A program made the position numbers and the translations under genes. Shown here piece by piece: positions 33,708 through 45,523 of a stretch of DNA of 64,000 bases. The notes under the pieces were generated by a model. That model saw only the letters and a list, made by a program, of their open reading frames with translations, had not been told where the DNA came from and did not search any database. Position 1 is the first letter of the stretch; every line of letters begins with the position of its first letter. The stretch comes from Chrysoporthe austroafricana (Eukaryota > Ascomycota > Sordariomycetes > Diaporthales > Cryphonectriaceae), in assembly GCA_001051155.2 (NCBI GenBank), contig JYIP02000005.1:3844001-3908000 (forward strand), in the 5' to 3' direction.

Positions 33708-36700
33708 TCAGTCACTCTTCTGCGGGGTTGGAAGGAATAGTTGAGGGGGTGTCGACTTACGCTCCTCTCCATCGAACAAAATCGTAATGTCATCATGCTC
33801 TCCCGGGATTTCCGGCATATCCAAGCAGACAAAGGCAATGTCATCCGTCGGCTTCTCCCCATTCTCAGGAAGGAGAGGCAGAGGAAATTTGGCGTCATCG
33901 ATCTTGAGGCCCACCTTGTCACCTTTCTTGATCGATTCGAAGATGTCGGTCGCCTTCAGCTGGAAGCTCATGCTCTCTCCATGGTGGAATTCTTCGAAGA
34001 AGACAAGCACGTGGGTGATGTTGTCTTCTGACTGGACGATCTGAATTCTCGTCCCCGATGCTTCCCACTTCTTGTAGATGGGCACCACCATACGCCGCCG
34101 AGCGATAGCAAAGAGCGAGACCACCCCGTCGAAGAGCACCTTGAAGCCCGTCAGGGCCTCTTGGAAATCGTGCAGGTCCCTCTGGCTCGTGAAGCAGAAT
34201 GTGCGAATCGACGGGCCGCGGCTGGCGAGCTGCAATGCCTGAAAGATTTCTCCCGGCAGTTGCTTTGCCACCTGAGACTCCGACAGTGCAACAGTAATAT
34301 CCTGTTGGGCTGGGCGCAGGATCTGAATCTTTGTCTTCTCTTTGACCGGAAGCCTGATCTTCAGCTCTCCGGGGCCCACGTTGACCCTGTCGGTTATGCT
34401 GCCACACTTGAAGTCGACGATGATCCTTAGGCGTTCGGCTAGCACCGTCTCTGGTATTTCGCCCTCAACGTCTTCATTGATCACCCTGACTCGAGACCAC
34501 GGCAATTGGGTATAAATGGGCGCTGCGTCGGATTTGGCGGTCTGGGTGATCGAGAAGCCGGTAATTGGGATCTCGGAGAAGACCTTCTCGTCCTGTTGGA
34601 CAAGTGTGCCGATGAGGAGACTATGGAAGCGAAGGCGCTCAGGCTCGTCGTTGAAAGCCATGACCATCCTACCGGTACTGCCCCCGTCCTCGAATCTCAG
34701 AAGGAGTGCAGGTTCGTTGCTCTCGCCCCGCAGAAATCCAAACTGAACGGGTACCTGAGGTAGGTACATATGATTGACGGCACTGAGCAACTTCGTCGCT
34801 GGACCTGTGACGACGGCGAGGCGGAAGCCGCGGTGATAGACTCTGGGCCCTGTGGGCGAGTTCTCCTTGGCAATTCGCTCGAAGAGAGCAACTTCGCAGT
34901 TGAAAACGGGTTCCCTTGGGAAGGTCATCGACTTCGGATTCGAGTCGAAGTATTGAAAGCTGCGTAGTTTGGATTTGAATACGCACTGCTCCTCTTTTCG
35001 CGGCTGAAGCGTTGCAAGCGCTTTTGAGCTGAAGTCTTGCAGGTTCCATAGTAGTTTGAAGTCTTGAGGCTTGCATCTCACCACCACGATGAAGCCTCGA
35101 GGCAGTTTAAGCTCGAGGGAGCAGTTCTCCGGACGCCATTTGACATCATTCCAAGTCGGGCCTCCTTTTTTATTGCTCTGGATGCGGAGCTGCACCGATC
35201 CGTTTTGGCTTGCGAGACAGAAATCGAGGCTCGTCTGCGACGGGGCTCTGGTCACCGAAAGAAAGCAGGGGAAGTGAAACTTCTGGTCCTCCATCCCCTG
35301 CTCCATGAGAAGCAAGTCAACCATGTATCGGCCAAAGCAGAACAGGTCTTTTGTATCACCCAGAGGCAGGGCAGCAAGCAGAGGCAGCTTGGTGAGAGAC
35401 TGCGATGCCGCGATGGAGGAGCCCCAGGATCCCCATAGCAGCGTGACGATGTCCTGGTTGATGGCCGGATACTCGACCCATATCGTTTTGTCGATGGTCT
35501 GAGGCAAGAAAGGTTCCTCAGGTGGCAGGAAGCCGTTCCGCTTCATGGACGAGGACAATTTCCTTAGCTGCGACAGAATAGTCTGACCCACGTCCTGCAC
35601 CTCGGCATCAACCGGACTGCTCCTGCTGCCCAGCACCCCAGGCAGGATCTCTTCATAGATCCACAAAGCCTTGGCGAGATCTGCATAAGCTTGTTGACGG
35701 GCCGCCTGAAGCTGACTAGCATGCTGTGGGTTCTGCGGCTGCTCCCTGATGGTTATCTCAAGGGTCATTCTGCCCTTCAGGAACCACCATAAGGCTGCCC
35801 GGGCGAGATCATCTGGTAATGATGACATAATAGGTTTGACGGTCTCGGCTTGTAGGCGGAATAGCTCAAATAAATGCCGTGTTCGTACGGTGAATATATC
35901 CAGGGCGTCGTCAGCAGGCGCCGGCGCCGCTGCAGTGTCCGGCGCAACGTTTCTTTTATTGGGAGAGTCACCAAGCCTCTGGTCTCGCGCCGAAGGCCGC
36001 TGCTGTGCCATGGCTGCGGCTGGGCTTCCCTGCAGAGATTGAGAATAGGTGGACGCAGGACTCTGATCCGGCCTTGGCCGCCTCTGCGGCAACTCAGGAG
36101 ACCCAGCATTGGAAGGCGGCATCGATGCCGGGTTTGCCTCGACGGGGGTTGAGGGGCCAACGACCTGATGTTTGGTTTCTTCCCACTCCTGCTCATTGCT
36201 GGCGCTTGCTGATCGCACAGCTCGTGCGAAAGCCATCCCCTCTGCCTGGCGCTGCTTCGCCTGGTTGATCTCGATGAACGATTTCCTCTTGTCGTCGTTC
36301 GAAACCACAGAGCTGTCCAGGAACTGAGAGGAGGCGGGATTGCCAGCAGGCACAGCAGGCACAGCAGGCAGGTCGTGAGCGGGAGGCGGAGGCAGAGAAG
36401 CAGGCGGAGGTGGAGGCGGAGGCGGAGGGTCCGCGATGGAAGAGAAGCCAGTCTGGGTTCTCCGAAGTGCGGTAGGGACAAAATCGTCCTGTTTCGTGTC
36501 CGAATATGACCTATCCCTCTCCTGCTGCAGTTGTGCGATCTTCCTCGCCTGCGGCGGAGGAGGAGCGGACTGCGTCCTCTTGCGCTTCGCTATCTCCGCG
36601 GTAGGGACTGAACACTCGTCTCCGCCGTCGCCTATGATCTCGGGGAAGGTGTCGACGAACCTCACGACAAGCCCCCTCTTGTTCCTGGTTCTTGTACTCG

Positions 36701-37016
36701 GGACACGTGCTCGCATGGCTAGGGGCTGCTCCCGCGGCTGCGGGTTCAATTGAGGCGCGCCCGGCTGCGGGTAGTCGTTGGCGAGCGTGTTGACATCGAG
36801 GGCGTTGGGGTACCGGCGGGCATTGGAGGTGTCGAGCTTGGCCAGCATCTGGGGAGCGGCGTGCACGACGGGCAGGTTGTCGTGGGGGGAGTGCTGGAAG
36901 AAATTGCTCAGGTCGTCATTGCCGGGAGCGACCTCGTTGGGATTCGAGACCTTCCTCTCGCGGCCGAACAGCTTCCCCATGAGGCGGCCTCTCTTGGACT
37001 GGCCTTCCGACTCCAT
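33708..37016 (-). CDS. Large conserved fungal protein of unknown function
   Basis: An uninterrupted 1102-aa frame starting MESEGQSKRGRLMGKLFG. I do not recognise the family. Residues about 1-380 are disordered and basic or Pro-rich, with a polyproline run near 36400-36430 that could bind SH3, WW or profilin-type partners. From about residue 385 the sequence becomes compact. FTVRTRHLFELFRLQAETVK and ARAALWWFLKGRMTLEITIR look helical. WVEYPAINQDIVTLLWGSWG follows. Next come alternating beta-rich segments such as LELKLPRGFIVVVRCKPQDF, SIRTFCFTSQRDLHDFQEAL and THVLVFFEEFHHGESMSFQL, reminiscent of PH-like modules. The end may be spliced. A donor at 33760 and acceptor at 33720 would give a 41-nt intron and a shorter acidic C-terminus. 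I keep the unspliced stop because the intron would be unusually short. Confidence 0.8.
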   Translation of the reverse strand: MESEGQSKRGRLMGKLFGRERKVSNPNEVAPGNDDLSNFFQHSPHDNLPVVHAAPQMLAKLDTSNARRYPNALDVNTLANDYPQPGAPQLNPQPREQPLAMRARVPSTRTRNKRGLVVRFVDTFPEIIGDGGDECSVPTAEIAKRKRTQSAPPPPQARKIAQLQQERDRSYSDTKQDDFVPTALRRTQTGFSSIADPPPPPPPPPASLPPPPAHDLPAVPAVPAGNPASSQFLDSSVVSNDDKRKSFIEINQAKQRQAEGMAFARAVRSASASNEQEWEETKHQVVGPSTPVEANPASMPPSNAGSPELPQRRPRPDQSPASTYSQSLQGSPAAAMAQQRPSARDQRLGDSPNKRNVAPDTAAAPAPADDALDIFTVRTRHLFELFRLQAETVKPIMSSLPDDLARAALWWFLKGRMTLEITIREQPQNPQHASQLQAARQQAYADLAKALWIYEEILPGVLGSRSSPVDAEVQDVGQTILSQLRKLSSSMKRNGFLPPEEPFLPQTIDKTIWVEYPAINQDIVTLLWGSWGSSIAASQSLTKLPLLAALPLGDTKDLFCFGRYMVDLLLMEQGMEDQKFHFPCFLSVTRAPSQTSLDFCLASQNGSVQLRIQSNKKGGPTWNDVKWRPENCSLELKLPRGFIVVVRCKPQDFKLLWNLQDFSSKALATLQPRKEEQCVFKSKLRSFQYFDSNPKSMTFPREPVFNCEVALFERIAKENSPTGPRVYHRGFRLAVVTGPATKLLSAVNHMYLPQVPVQFGFLRGESNEPALLLRFEDGGSTGRMVMAFNDEPERLRFHSLLIGTLVQQDEKVFSEIPITGFSITQTAKSDAAPIYTQLPWSRVRVINEDVEGEIPETVLAERLRIIVDFKCGSITDRVNVGPGELKIRLPVKEKTKIQILRPAQQDITVALSESQVAKQLPGEIFQALQLASRGPSIRTFCFTSQRDLHDFQEALTGFKVLFDGVVSLFAIARRRMVVPIYKKWEASGTRIQIVQSEDNITHVLVFFEEFHHGESMSFQLKATDIFESIKKGDKVGLKIDDAKFPLPLLPENGEKPTDDIAFVCLDMPEIPGEHDDITILFDGEERKSTPPQLFLPTPQKSD

Positions 37017-40000
37017 TCTGCCCCTCGCCGTTCTGGTTCCTTGTCGTGTGGGCTCAGCTGTCGAGTGGCGAGGAGGAGGACAGGTTGTTCGAACGACAAC
37101 GACGACGGCAAGATGACTCGCGTGCCTATTAGACGAGGGCTGGGGGCATTATATCCGCAGCGCAGGAGCAGGGAGGCGGCTCGGGAGGGACGTGTGGCTG
37201 GCTGTGCGATGGGGGTTGATCTGGTACGACGCGATCGTGATCCGAGGGAGGATGGTCTGGCGGTGATGGTGCTGGTGGAGAGCCTCGAAGGGGCCGCATT
37301 GGTTGTCGAAGTCAGGGTCAACGACCGTCCTGTCAATGCCCTACTGGAACCTTATGCCATGCTCTGCGTCCAGGAGACGACGTTGCAGAGGGAGGGCCGT
37401 TTCAGCACCGGCTGGGATGGGTTGGAGGGCTGGCCGGGAGAGACCCCTGAGGCCCCACGGCCGGCGCCAGAAGGCCATTGATCGGGGAGGCGGTACTACA
37501 GTAGACGCCCCGGGCCCCCACCTCCCCTCCCCTCCCCTCCACAGGGACTCTGCGCTACTAATAGTAGTAGTAGTAATAGTAGTACTAGTACTAGTCGCAC
37601 TATGTAGCACCTATTTCTGCTCACCTCAACCACCACGCCGCAGGCTAGGGATATCGTCTTGGCGGCGAGAGGGCCAGAACATCTCCTCTCGCTCCCGGGA
37701 GCGCTGGGGCGACCTGTCAATCTGAGCGCAGCCTTTCGTCCCATAATACTCGTCATCGTCACGCTTCGTGTCAGAATGCAGGTACAAAGGAGAGGTACAA
37801 AGCAGGGTACGCGTCCCCGGGATCTGTCCAGCTGCTGCTGACGACTCATTGTGAGCGAGAACCTTGCCAGTTGCCAAGCTGCCAAGGTAGACCGACTACC
37901 CCTGACTGTGGGGTCGGCCTTATCATGCTGGGTACTACTGATGTACATCCGTACTGGTGCTATACATATAAGGCCGGTATCTCTGCCGCGCATGTGCGGG
38001 ATACAACAGCCTCGTCTCGTCCTGCTTACTGCACTGCACGTCACCAGCTGCTGCTGCCGCCGCCGGCTCCTGTCCCCGTGGGCCCGTACAAGCGAGTATC
38101 TGCTCGTGTGTGTGTATGTGGCCGCCCGCGGGCCCGAGGACGTGGCGCTTGAGCCAGGTCCGACCTATCTTACAGAGTTTTAGATGATACGCCATCGAGA
38201 TTACGGCTGCGTCCCTCATTTCACACCATGGTGCCGTATCTATTCCAGGCGCGCGGGATGAGGACTGTGCATGGCGCCGGATTTGAGTGCTGATAGTGGC
38301 ACCATGTGGTGGTGTCTACGTGGTGCCTGGGACACCCTCTCTCGGGTGTGGACACACCGCCTAGCCCCCAGGGACTCATCCTGGTGCGTTCACAGCCTCC
38401 AGGAGGCTCTGCGACAGCTCACGCAGAGCTGGCGGTGCACCGAAGCACCTGCCGCGGGCAACCTGCGCCGCGCCGCCGATAGTCGTTCTGTGGCTTCCCC
38501 TCCCAGGGTCATCTGCCGGGAATAATCCGCGTTGTGCTGCCCACTGTCTACCTACATAGTAGGTGCCACTGGGGGCCTCGGTAGCCACGCGTCACTGCGC
38601 AGAACCGCGCGGCGGTGCTGGGCTGCCTGACCGCTTCGATCTGCTGGAAGTTGAGTGACGAGAGGGCGCGGCCCGTTCCGTCCACATCGTCAGAGAGAGA
38701 GAGAGAGAAGACGTCCGGACAGCCGGCGCGAGCGGCTCGAGGAGTCGTGCACCCTCGCCGGACCGGACTGTCCAGCCTGAGGTGGGACGCTCTCTGTTTC
38801 GTTTCCGAGTTTCAAAAAAGACGTCATCTCGCCGCACCGCCGCCCCCCCTCCCGGCGGTCTGCCGCAATGGGGAATTGGCAAATCCAGACGAATCGAAGC
38901 GGCGCGGGAGTTTCACGGCCACAGGTCGAGAAGATTGCTGGCGGCTCTCGTCCACATCTTAGCTCCAGCTGAGAAACTTTGAGGTGCTGCGGTCAGAACT
39001 CTCTTCGGTGGGAGGCTCCCGGCCGCAAGATGTTTCGTTACGAGGGCGGCCGCCGTGGCGGCCCTGACCTGTAGCATATCAGCTCCTGTTGCAGCAACTT
39101 ATTGGCCCAGACGCTACCGGCCCTCAGCGTCTTTGTTCGTGATGTTTGATAGTGGAACCATGGACACCATCTGCCTGCGTGTGGCCGTCCTGACTATACA
39201 GGCTCTCGGGTCATCCGGGTGTTGGTGGACATGTAGAGGGCGTAGGCTGCCTCCGTCATGAGCCCAAGCTGCTGCCCAGCCGGAGACTAACAAGGGTAGT
39301 AGGTGCATCCAAGGCGTCCAATGACGAGCATCGGAGCCGACCTTTCTTTTCCAGAGCCTTAGCGGCCCCGTCGACGAGACTGCAGCCCTCTGCCCAGGTG
39401 ATCCGCTCTCCTGCCCGGCGCAGCCTCAAGCAGAGCCTATTCTGGCCGCCCTGGAACACAGAGAAGGGACAGGAGAGAGAGGGGAAGACCCTCAGACTCA
39501 ACTTGGGTAACGTAGACCCACGTTGCTAGCGTGCAGGTGTTCACTGGCTGTCACAGAGCGCTAGTTGAGTTGAGATGAAAATCCGACACCGTGGTAAGCA
39601 GCAAGCGGACCAGGGACAACCAACGTACCCAGCTATGCGTGCTATGCGTGCTAGCTGCTCGCTACCTGCAAAAGACAGCCTAAGCAGTGCAGCAACGAAC
39701 GGTCTCAGTGCGCACATGTTCAGCAAGCAGCGCCAAGCGTCAAGCATCACGCATCACCTGCAAGCACCGGGACGGGGTGGCAGGGATGGGCTGGCTGGCT
39801 GACTGACAGGCGGGCGGAGCAACGTCATGGGCGGTAAGCGGAGGTGAGTCCCTAAAATGCAGCTTGGTGCCCCGCCAACTACGGACTACAATACGCTGGG
39901 GGCCAGGGAAGGCCTTCTCCTACGATTACCTCTGCTCTCCGCCAGTCGGGCTAGGCTGAAGCACCCGCCTCGCCTACCTACATCATCTCGACCAGACCAC

Positions 40001-40169
40001 TGCTTGCTGCCCCTCCTATGCTGGCCTCTGCCTCTTTTTCATTCCTACGCACCCTCCTCCCGACAACCACGACCCGCCCCGGCCTGCAGCACGCTCCCGC
40101 CTCTTGACCTCTGACCCCACCAACCTGTCCCAACAAGACGGCATACCAGGTCCTGCTCGCTGCTGTGCC
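37017..40169. other. Long divergent intergenic region (3.1 kb)
   Basis: Lies between a minus-strand gene on the left and the lipid-transfer protein gene on the right, so both promoters are here. No frame shows family motifs. It contains a TAG-rich microsatellite, a GA run near 38691-38708, and GTAC-containing strings near 37927-37955. An upstream in-frame ATG at 40104 could extend the right-hand gene. Confidence 0.5.
37553..37595. repeat. TAG/TAC trinucleotide microsatellite
   Basis: Imperfect TAG, TAA and TAC triplets over about 43 bp in the 5' flank of the large conserved protein gene. Confidence 0.8.
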
Positions 40170-42094
40170 ATGACCATGATGGGCCTCGTGTCCGGCCGCC
40201 GACGGGCCACATCGACGACTAGTGCGTACCAGAGACGAGTTCTCCTCCCCCCTCCGAGTTTGCCCCTATCCCCACGAGCGTGGAAGACCTCCCCGACGTC
40301 CCGCGTGAAGTGCTGACACGACCTTTATATGTTCTAGGCAGCCGGGGATCCGCGGACGAGGGCAGGGGCGATGGGGGCGACGACGACACGCAGGTCGTTG
40401 AGCCTGATCAGGGCAACGTGCTCTCTCACATTATCTCTCAGCTCAGGCCGGGTGCCGACCTCAGCAGGGTGACCCTTCCCACCTTTATCCTCGAGCCGCG
40501 GAGCATGCTGGAGCGCATAACGAAGTAGGTCTCCCCCAAGCTGATCCCGCCGGGCGTTCCAGGGCTGACCAGCGTTGTGCAAAGCTTCATGAGCCACCCC
40601 GAGATGCTCCTGCCGATACCCGAGATCGACGACCCCGTCGAGAGATTCGTGTCTGTCGTCAAGTTCTACCTCAGTGGCTGGCACATTCGCCCTCCTGGGG
40701 TCAAGAAGCCGCTGAATCCCATCCTTGGCGAGATCTTCACCTGCTACTGGGACTTCCCGGACAAGACACGGGCATACTACATTTCCGAGCAGACCTCGCA
40801 CCACCCTCCGAAATCGAGCTACTTCTATATGGTTCCTGACCACCACATCAGAGTCGACGGTACCCTGAAGCCGAAGAGCAAGTTCCTCGGAAACTCAGCA
40901 GCAAGCTTAATGGAGGGCACTGCTGTTCTCACGTTTTTGAACAGGGGCAAGGATCCTAAGAAGGGAGAGCGCTAGTCAGTACAAGCCAAGAACTGTATAC
41001 GGACTTTGGGGACTGACAGTCTTGCAGCCATCTGACGCAACCAAACATGTACGCAAGAGGGATCCTTTTCGGCAAGATGAAGTACGAGCTGGGAGACCAC
41101 AGCTTCGTCCGATGCCCTGAGATGGGTCTCGTCGCCGACTTGGAGTTCAAGACCAAGGGTTGGGTCGGCGGCATGTACAATGCCATCGGCGGGACGATCA
41201 AGAATGAGAAGACGGGTGAGGTGCTGTACGAGCTCTCCGGTCTGTGGAGCGATGAGATGTTCGTCAAGGATCTAAAGGTATGTCGTCACGTACTTCTGGT
41301 GTTACACATACCCTTCGATGCTGACGGCTTCATAGACTGGTCACAAGGAGATGTTCTTCAACGCACACCAGTCAAGGCCAACACCGCCGCAGGTCAGGCC
41401 TGTGGAGGAACAGGAGAGGGGAGAGTCGCAGAGGCTGTGGCAGAAGACCGCACAGGCCGTAAAGGACAGGAACCACGAACTCGCTACCGACGAGAAGACG
41501 AAGATCGAGGATGCGCAGCGAGACGAGGCCGCTAAGAGGGCTCAAGATGGAGTCGAGTGGCACCCACGGTTGTTCAGGAGGGTCAACGGCGGACCGGGCG
41601 GACCGGACGAAGGAGAGGAAGACCTGGAGTGGATCATCAACGCACAGATGTGAGCATCTCCCTCGTTTCCGCAGAAGTACTGTAGCACTGGCACTAACGA
41701 TTCCGCTAGCGACGCCTCGGATCCCAAGAGATGTGCCGAACAGATCCTGGCGATCTACCCGATCCTCCCGGGACAGGTAGTGAACAGTGTGATTCAAATT
41801 CCTCCAAGGGCAGCCGAGAGCAGGCCGGCCCCTGCGCAACCAGTCCATGAAGACCTGATAGATTTCGGCCAAGATGACAGCCCACCAGAGCCTATAAGGC
41901 CAGCCGCGGCGCCCTCCTCCCTTGAGCCTCGGGCGGAGAGCACCGGGGAGATCTCCGGGCTGCTAAAGAGCACAGGCAAGCCCTCTGAGGGACCACTCAT
42001 TGATTTTCATAACGACATGAAGAAGAACATACCCGGCGTTAGGCGATCAGACACGGCGGAGTCAAACGATCTTTTTGTGGATGCGAAGGAGTAG
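40170..42094 (+). CDS. Oxysterol-binding protein family lipid transfer protein (Kes1/Osh4 type)
   Basis: Cytosolic sterol/PI4P exchanger of ER-Golgi or plasma-membrane interfaces. Six exons are proposed: 40170-40221, 40338-40524, 40585-40974, 41028-41277, 41336-41649 and 41710-42094, giving 525 aa. Every junction is GT..AG and restores the family sequence. The OSBP fold starts near residue 45 ([20 protein letters not shown], a lid-like segment). Then come [28 protein letters not shown], the signature [15 protein letters not shown], then [35 protein letters not shown] and GHKEMFFNA. There is no PH domain or ankyrin repeat, as in the short Osh4-like class. After the fold a tail of about 110 residues is disordered and contains DLIDFGQDD and PLIDFHNDM. 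The start could be the upstream in-frame ATG at 40104 (22 more residues). Confidence 0.93.
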
Positions 42095-42747
42095 GCGAAG
42101 CAGCGCAACCTCTGAGTGATTAGAATGGCGCGGGTGGGCACAGATGGAAAGACGGAGAGCCGCAACACCTCCGTAGACTAGGCAATACGAGGACGGCGTC
42201 AGTAGTGGTAATACCAAGGGCCGGAACGGGGCATCACCTTGTCCACGCTTTATCTTCTTTCAAAGAAATCAGAGAGAAATTTTGATGCCTCTTCTCATTG
42301 GGAAAATGCTATCGAGAAACCCGCCTACTCATCAATGTCTTTCATTACTGCCGGAGACCTCTTCGTGTGTCTCCCATGATATTCCCGCCAAACCGACGCC
42401 AAACGCCCATACTTCCTTGACGCTATCCTCAAGCCAGGATCTCAACCTCCCTCACGAATCTATCTTCCAGGAAAACAGCTTATGAGTCGCAAACACTCTG
42501 CAATCTTTTCCGTGACAGGGACAGAAACGCCGTCGAGCAGCCAGTGTATTACTTCGTAGCTCCTCCAATGCTTCGTCAACCGCCGTGAGCCCTTCGTTGT
42601 TATCCGAGTCTCCGAGCGATCATCTACATAGACCCCGGCCGCCATGATCCAACCTCAGGAGAGGGAGGAGCTGGACAAGACCGATGAGCTCTTCAGGCTG
42701 CAATGATCCACGGGCGAGGAGCCCGACTCCGAAACCTGCGCAGGTTC
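42095..42747. other. Convergent intergenic region
   Basis: 3' flanks of the Kes1-type gene and the U2AF small-subunit gene. No additional gene was recognised. Confidence 0.6.
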
Positions 42748-43519
42748 CTAGTATCTCCGCCTCGTGGGCTCCGGGCTCGGACTCCTCGTGGGGCTCTTGT
42801 TATCCCTGCCGCCCTCCTTGAGCCACTTCTTGGTGGCGAGGGTCAGCTCGCGGTCGAGCTCGTCGCCGGGGTTCTTGCGGTGGATGAAGTTGCAGAAGCC
42901 GCCGCGGACGCAACCCTCGCCGCTATTAAGGCGGCAGCAGGCCTCGCGGAAGTCGGTGACGGGGCTCAGCTCGCAGTAGATGGGGCGGGCGGCGTACCAG
43001 CGCGAGTTGAGGTCGTCGCAGGCCTTCTGGGCGGACTCCTCGTACTTGAAGCGGGCGTAGACGTTGCCGATGAGGTGGTCGTTGTTGTTGTCGCAGACGA
43101 CGAGCTCCTCGAGCTCGCCGTACTTGCACATCTCGCACCAGACGTCCTCGTAGAAGGCGTCGAAGTGGTTCTGCAGCTGCGACGGGTTCATGCGGTTCTT
43201 GGGGTCGAACGCCGGGTTCTGGTACAGGTTCGGCATCAGGATCGTCTGGCTGTACGACGGCTTGACGTGCTTGCGCGAGCAGCGGTCGCCGTGCCGGCAC
43301 GCGCCGATCTTGTAGTAGAAGGAGCAGTTGACCTGTTCCACCGCGGGAGCATGATGTCAGCAGTGCTGTTCACAGGTGGGGGAAGACATACGGTGGTGCA
43401 CAAGGGGGTGCCGCGGCGGAGGCCGGTAAGATCTCGCGACGGGCGGGAGAGGATACGGAGGGAGCCGCACTGACCTTGTCCTGCTCGGTACCGAAGATAC
43501 TCGCTAGATATGAAGCCAT
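42748..43519 (-). CDS. U2AF35: Splicing factor U2AF small subunit
   Basis: Recognises the AG at 3' splice sites as a heterodimer with the large U2AF subunit in the nucleus. Exon 1 (43519-43475) encodes MASYLASIFGTEQDK, and exon 2 (43332-42748) encodes the rest, for 209 aa. The size matches fission yeast U2AF23. The first CCCH finger is VNCSFYYKIGACRHGDRCSR. The U2AF-homology motif lies between the fingers (PSQLQNHFDAFYEDVW, then YARFKYEESAQKACDDLNSR). The second CCCH finger is EACCRLNSGEGCVRGGFCNF, then IHRKNP. The C-terminus is short and carries a reduced RS-like tail (SPTRSPSPEPTRRRY). The 142-nt intron (43333-43474) is long for this window. All zinc ligands are present. Confidence 0.96.
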
Positions 43520-45523
43520 CTTTCGTATCCGCCTGTCGCGCAGCTGCCGGTAGTTTCGCGATGTCGGGGTTGAAGGGTGTGTCGGGTGGGTGGGAGGCGA
43601 GATGTTGTCGGCGGCGAGGTCGAGGTTCCAACATGCGCGAGGCGAGTTCCCTTGTAAGCGGTTCTGAAATTCTGCACTAGCCACAAAGAAGTGGGGCGTC
43701 TTCTAGAACGCGCCACAGCTTAGTAAGGCGGGCAGTCCTCGTGGGGTTCCCTAGAGGGAGACGACTGCCACTTCTGCCACCGGGTATCTACATAGTAGAT
43801 CGCCCTATCTAACTAGCACCCGGGGATCTCGGTCATATCTCCATCGCTGAAGGGCATACAGTCGATGTAAACTGCCCTTCTTGTAGGAAGGAAACGAAGT
43901 CGCGGCAGTTTACACTTCACGCAACGTCTGAACGTTGACCTCAGCCTCTCCACGAACTAGCGCAAACGTCTAAGGGAAGAGTTAGGATAGAGCTGACCTC
44001 CGGCGCTCGATGCTAGTTAAGACACACGGTGGCATGCTTGGTTCCCCATTGTCGAGGCATACCGTACATAGTGCCTCTAATGTTGTGTAGGACTAGGAGG
44101 CTTCCCATGCCATAGTCTCAAAGGAATGAATAGTCTAAAGAGAAGTGTATCCATGACTATGTGTGAAGGCCCCTCGCAGATGTCTGCTAGGACAACTAGA
44201 TTTGCCGGTACCACCTCCTGCTGGGAAGCCCCAGAGATACGAGGCTTTCATTTGAGGTAGTACAATGTTTAGCACCGCCTCTCTAATTACTAGCAATGAC
44301 TATCTGCAACCGAGGTGAGATAGCTTTGGTGATCTCCGGCAGCCCCTCCACAACCAATTCGTACGCACACAAGTCACGAGGGGCACTGCAGATGCGTAGC
44401 AGCGATCGGAGCCAGCTAGTGAAAAATGCAGAAAATCGTTATTCCAGCAAAGCCTTCCGCCCTCCAGGGATAGCAGGGCGGGGATACTTCCGGGGACCCT
44501 AGACTCAAACAGACCATTCCGTTTGCATCCTGGTATGGGGTCGCACGGCACGTTAGAGACACCAGTCCCATCTCAGTGATCCAGAGCAAGCTGAGAGGGA
44601 GCACTTAGCGCAGCAGAGTGGGTTATCGAGCCTATCGGCATACAATTATCAACCACGACGACGGGGAGGCCTCGGGCTAAGTACAATGCACCCACTCGGC
44701 GTGGGTGGGACAGGACAAAGCCACAAGCCCACCTCTGCTGTAGATCCGGAAGAGATGCAATGGTGGTTCCAGATCGTGTCGATCTTGAGCCATCATGCAC
44801 CTCACCCTTGATGCCAGCACGCTGGTGCTGGCGAGGAACCCTCAGACCCTGCTTGGGTCCAGCATCTGTCTAAGCGAGGCAGTGCGACATGTAGACTGGA
44901 CTGCCCTGGTGCTGTTGGAGCAGCAAGCACACGGGGATAGCTCGTGCTGTGACTCGGCAAGCCGGGAGTGGGTTGTATGGGTGAATTGGACGACACCAAA
45001 CTATTGCGGCAGCGAGATTCCGGCAGACATTGGAGCTCCACCGGCACCCCTGTAGCTCTGGGCCGGGGCCGGTCGCAGACATATACGTCACTCCTGGGAC
45101 AGCTCCCTGCTTTGGGCAGGGTCCTCGCCAGAACACGAGCAGCTGAGATGTGGTCTGCATTCTCACCAAGCAGGCTTGTGCAACCACCTCAACCCTGCCT
45201 AGCCAGCTCTCAACCTGCTTTTAGTCTCCCTGGCAGCCACGCATCCCTCCTCCACCATACCCATCGACGTGGTTTTTCTCTCTCACACCAGCCACCCTAT
45301 CGTGCCATCAGTCCCTCCCTCGTCGACCTCGTCGTCTCTGGCCCCCTCTGCTTACTGCTGCGCCTCGCACAGCATCGCCGGGGGATGCACAAATAAGCTC
45401 GGGCTCCCACCCAGCTCTCTTCATCACCTCGAGACCACCCCTTCCCAGCTTCGTCCACCCGAATTGAATATCAATTGAGCCCCACAAGAGTTGCTGCTCC
45501 TGCAGCCCGACTGTCCAGTCACG
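43520..45523. other. Divergent intergenic region (2.0 kb)
   Basis: Upstream regions of the U2AF small-subunit gene (-) and the tricalbin gene (+). No open frame is convincing. A pyrimidine-rich leader precedes the tricalbin ATG. A CTACATAGTAG palindrome near 43788-43798 has a related copy near 38552-38562. Confidence 0.5.
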
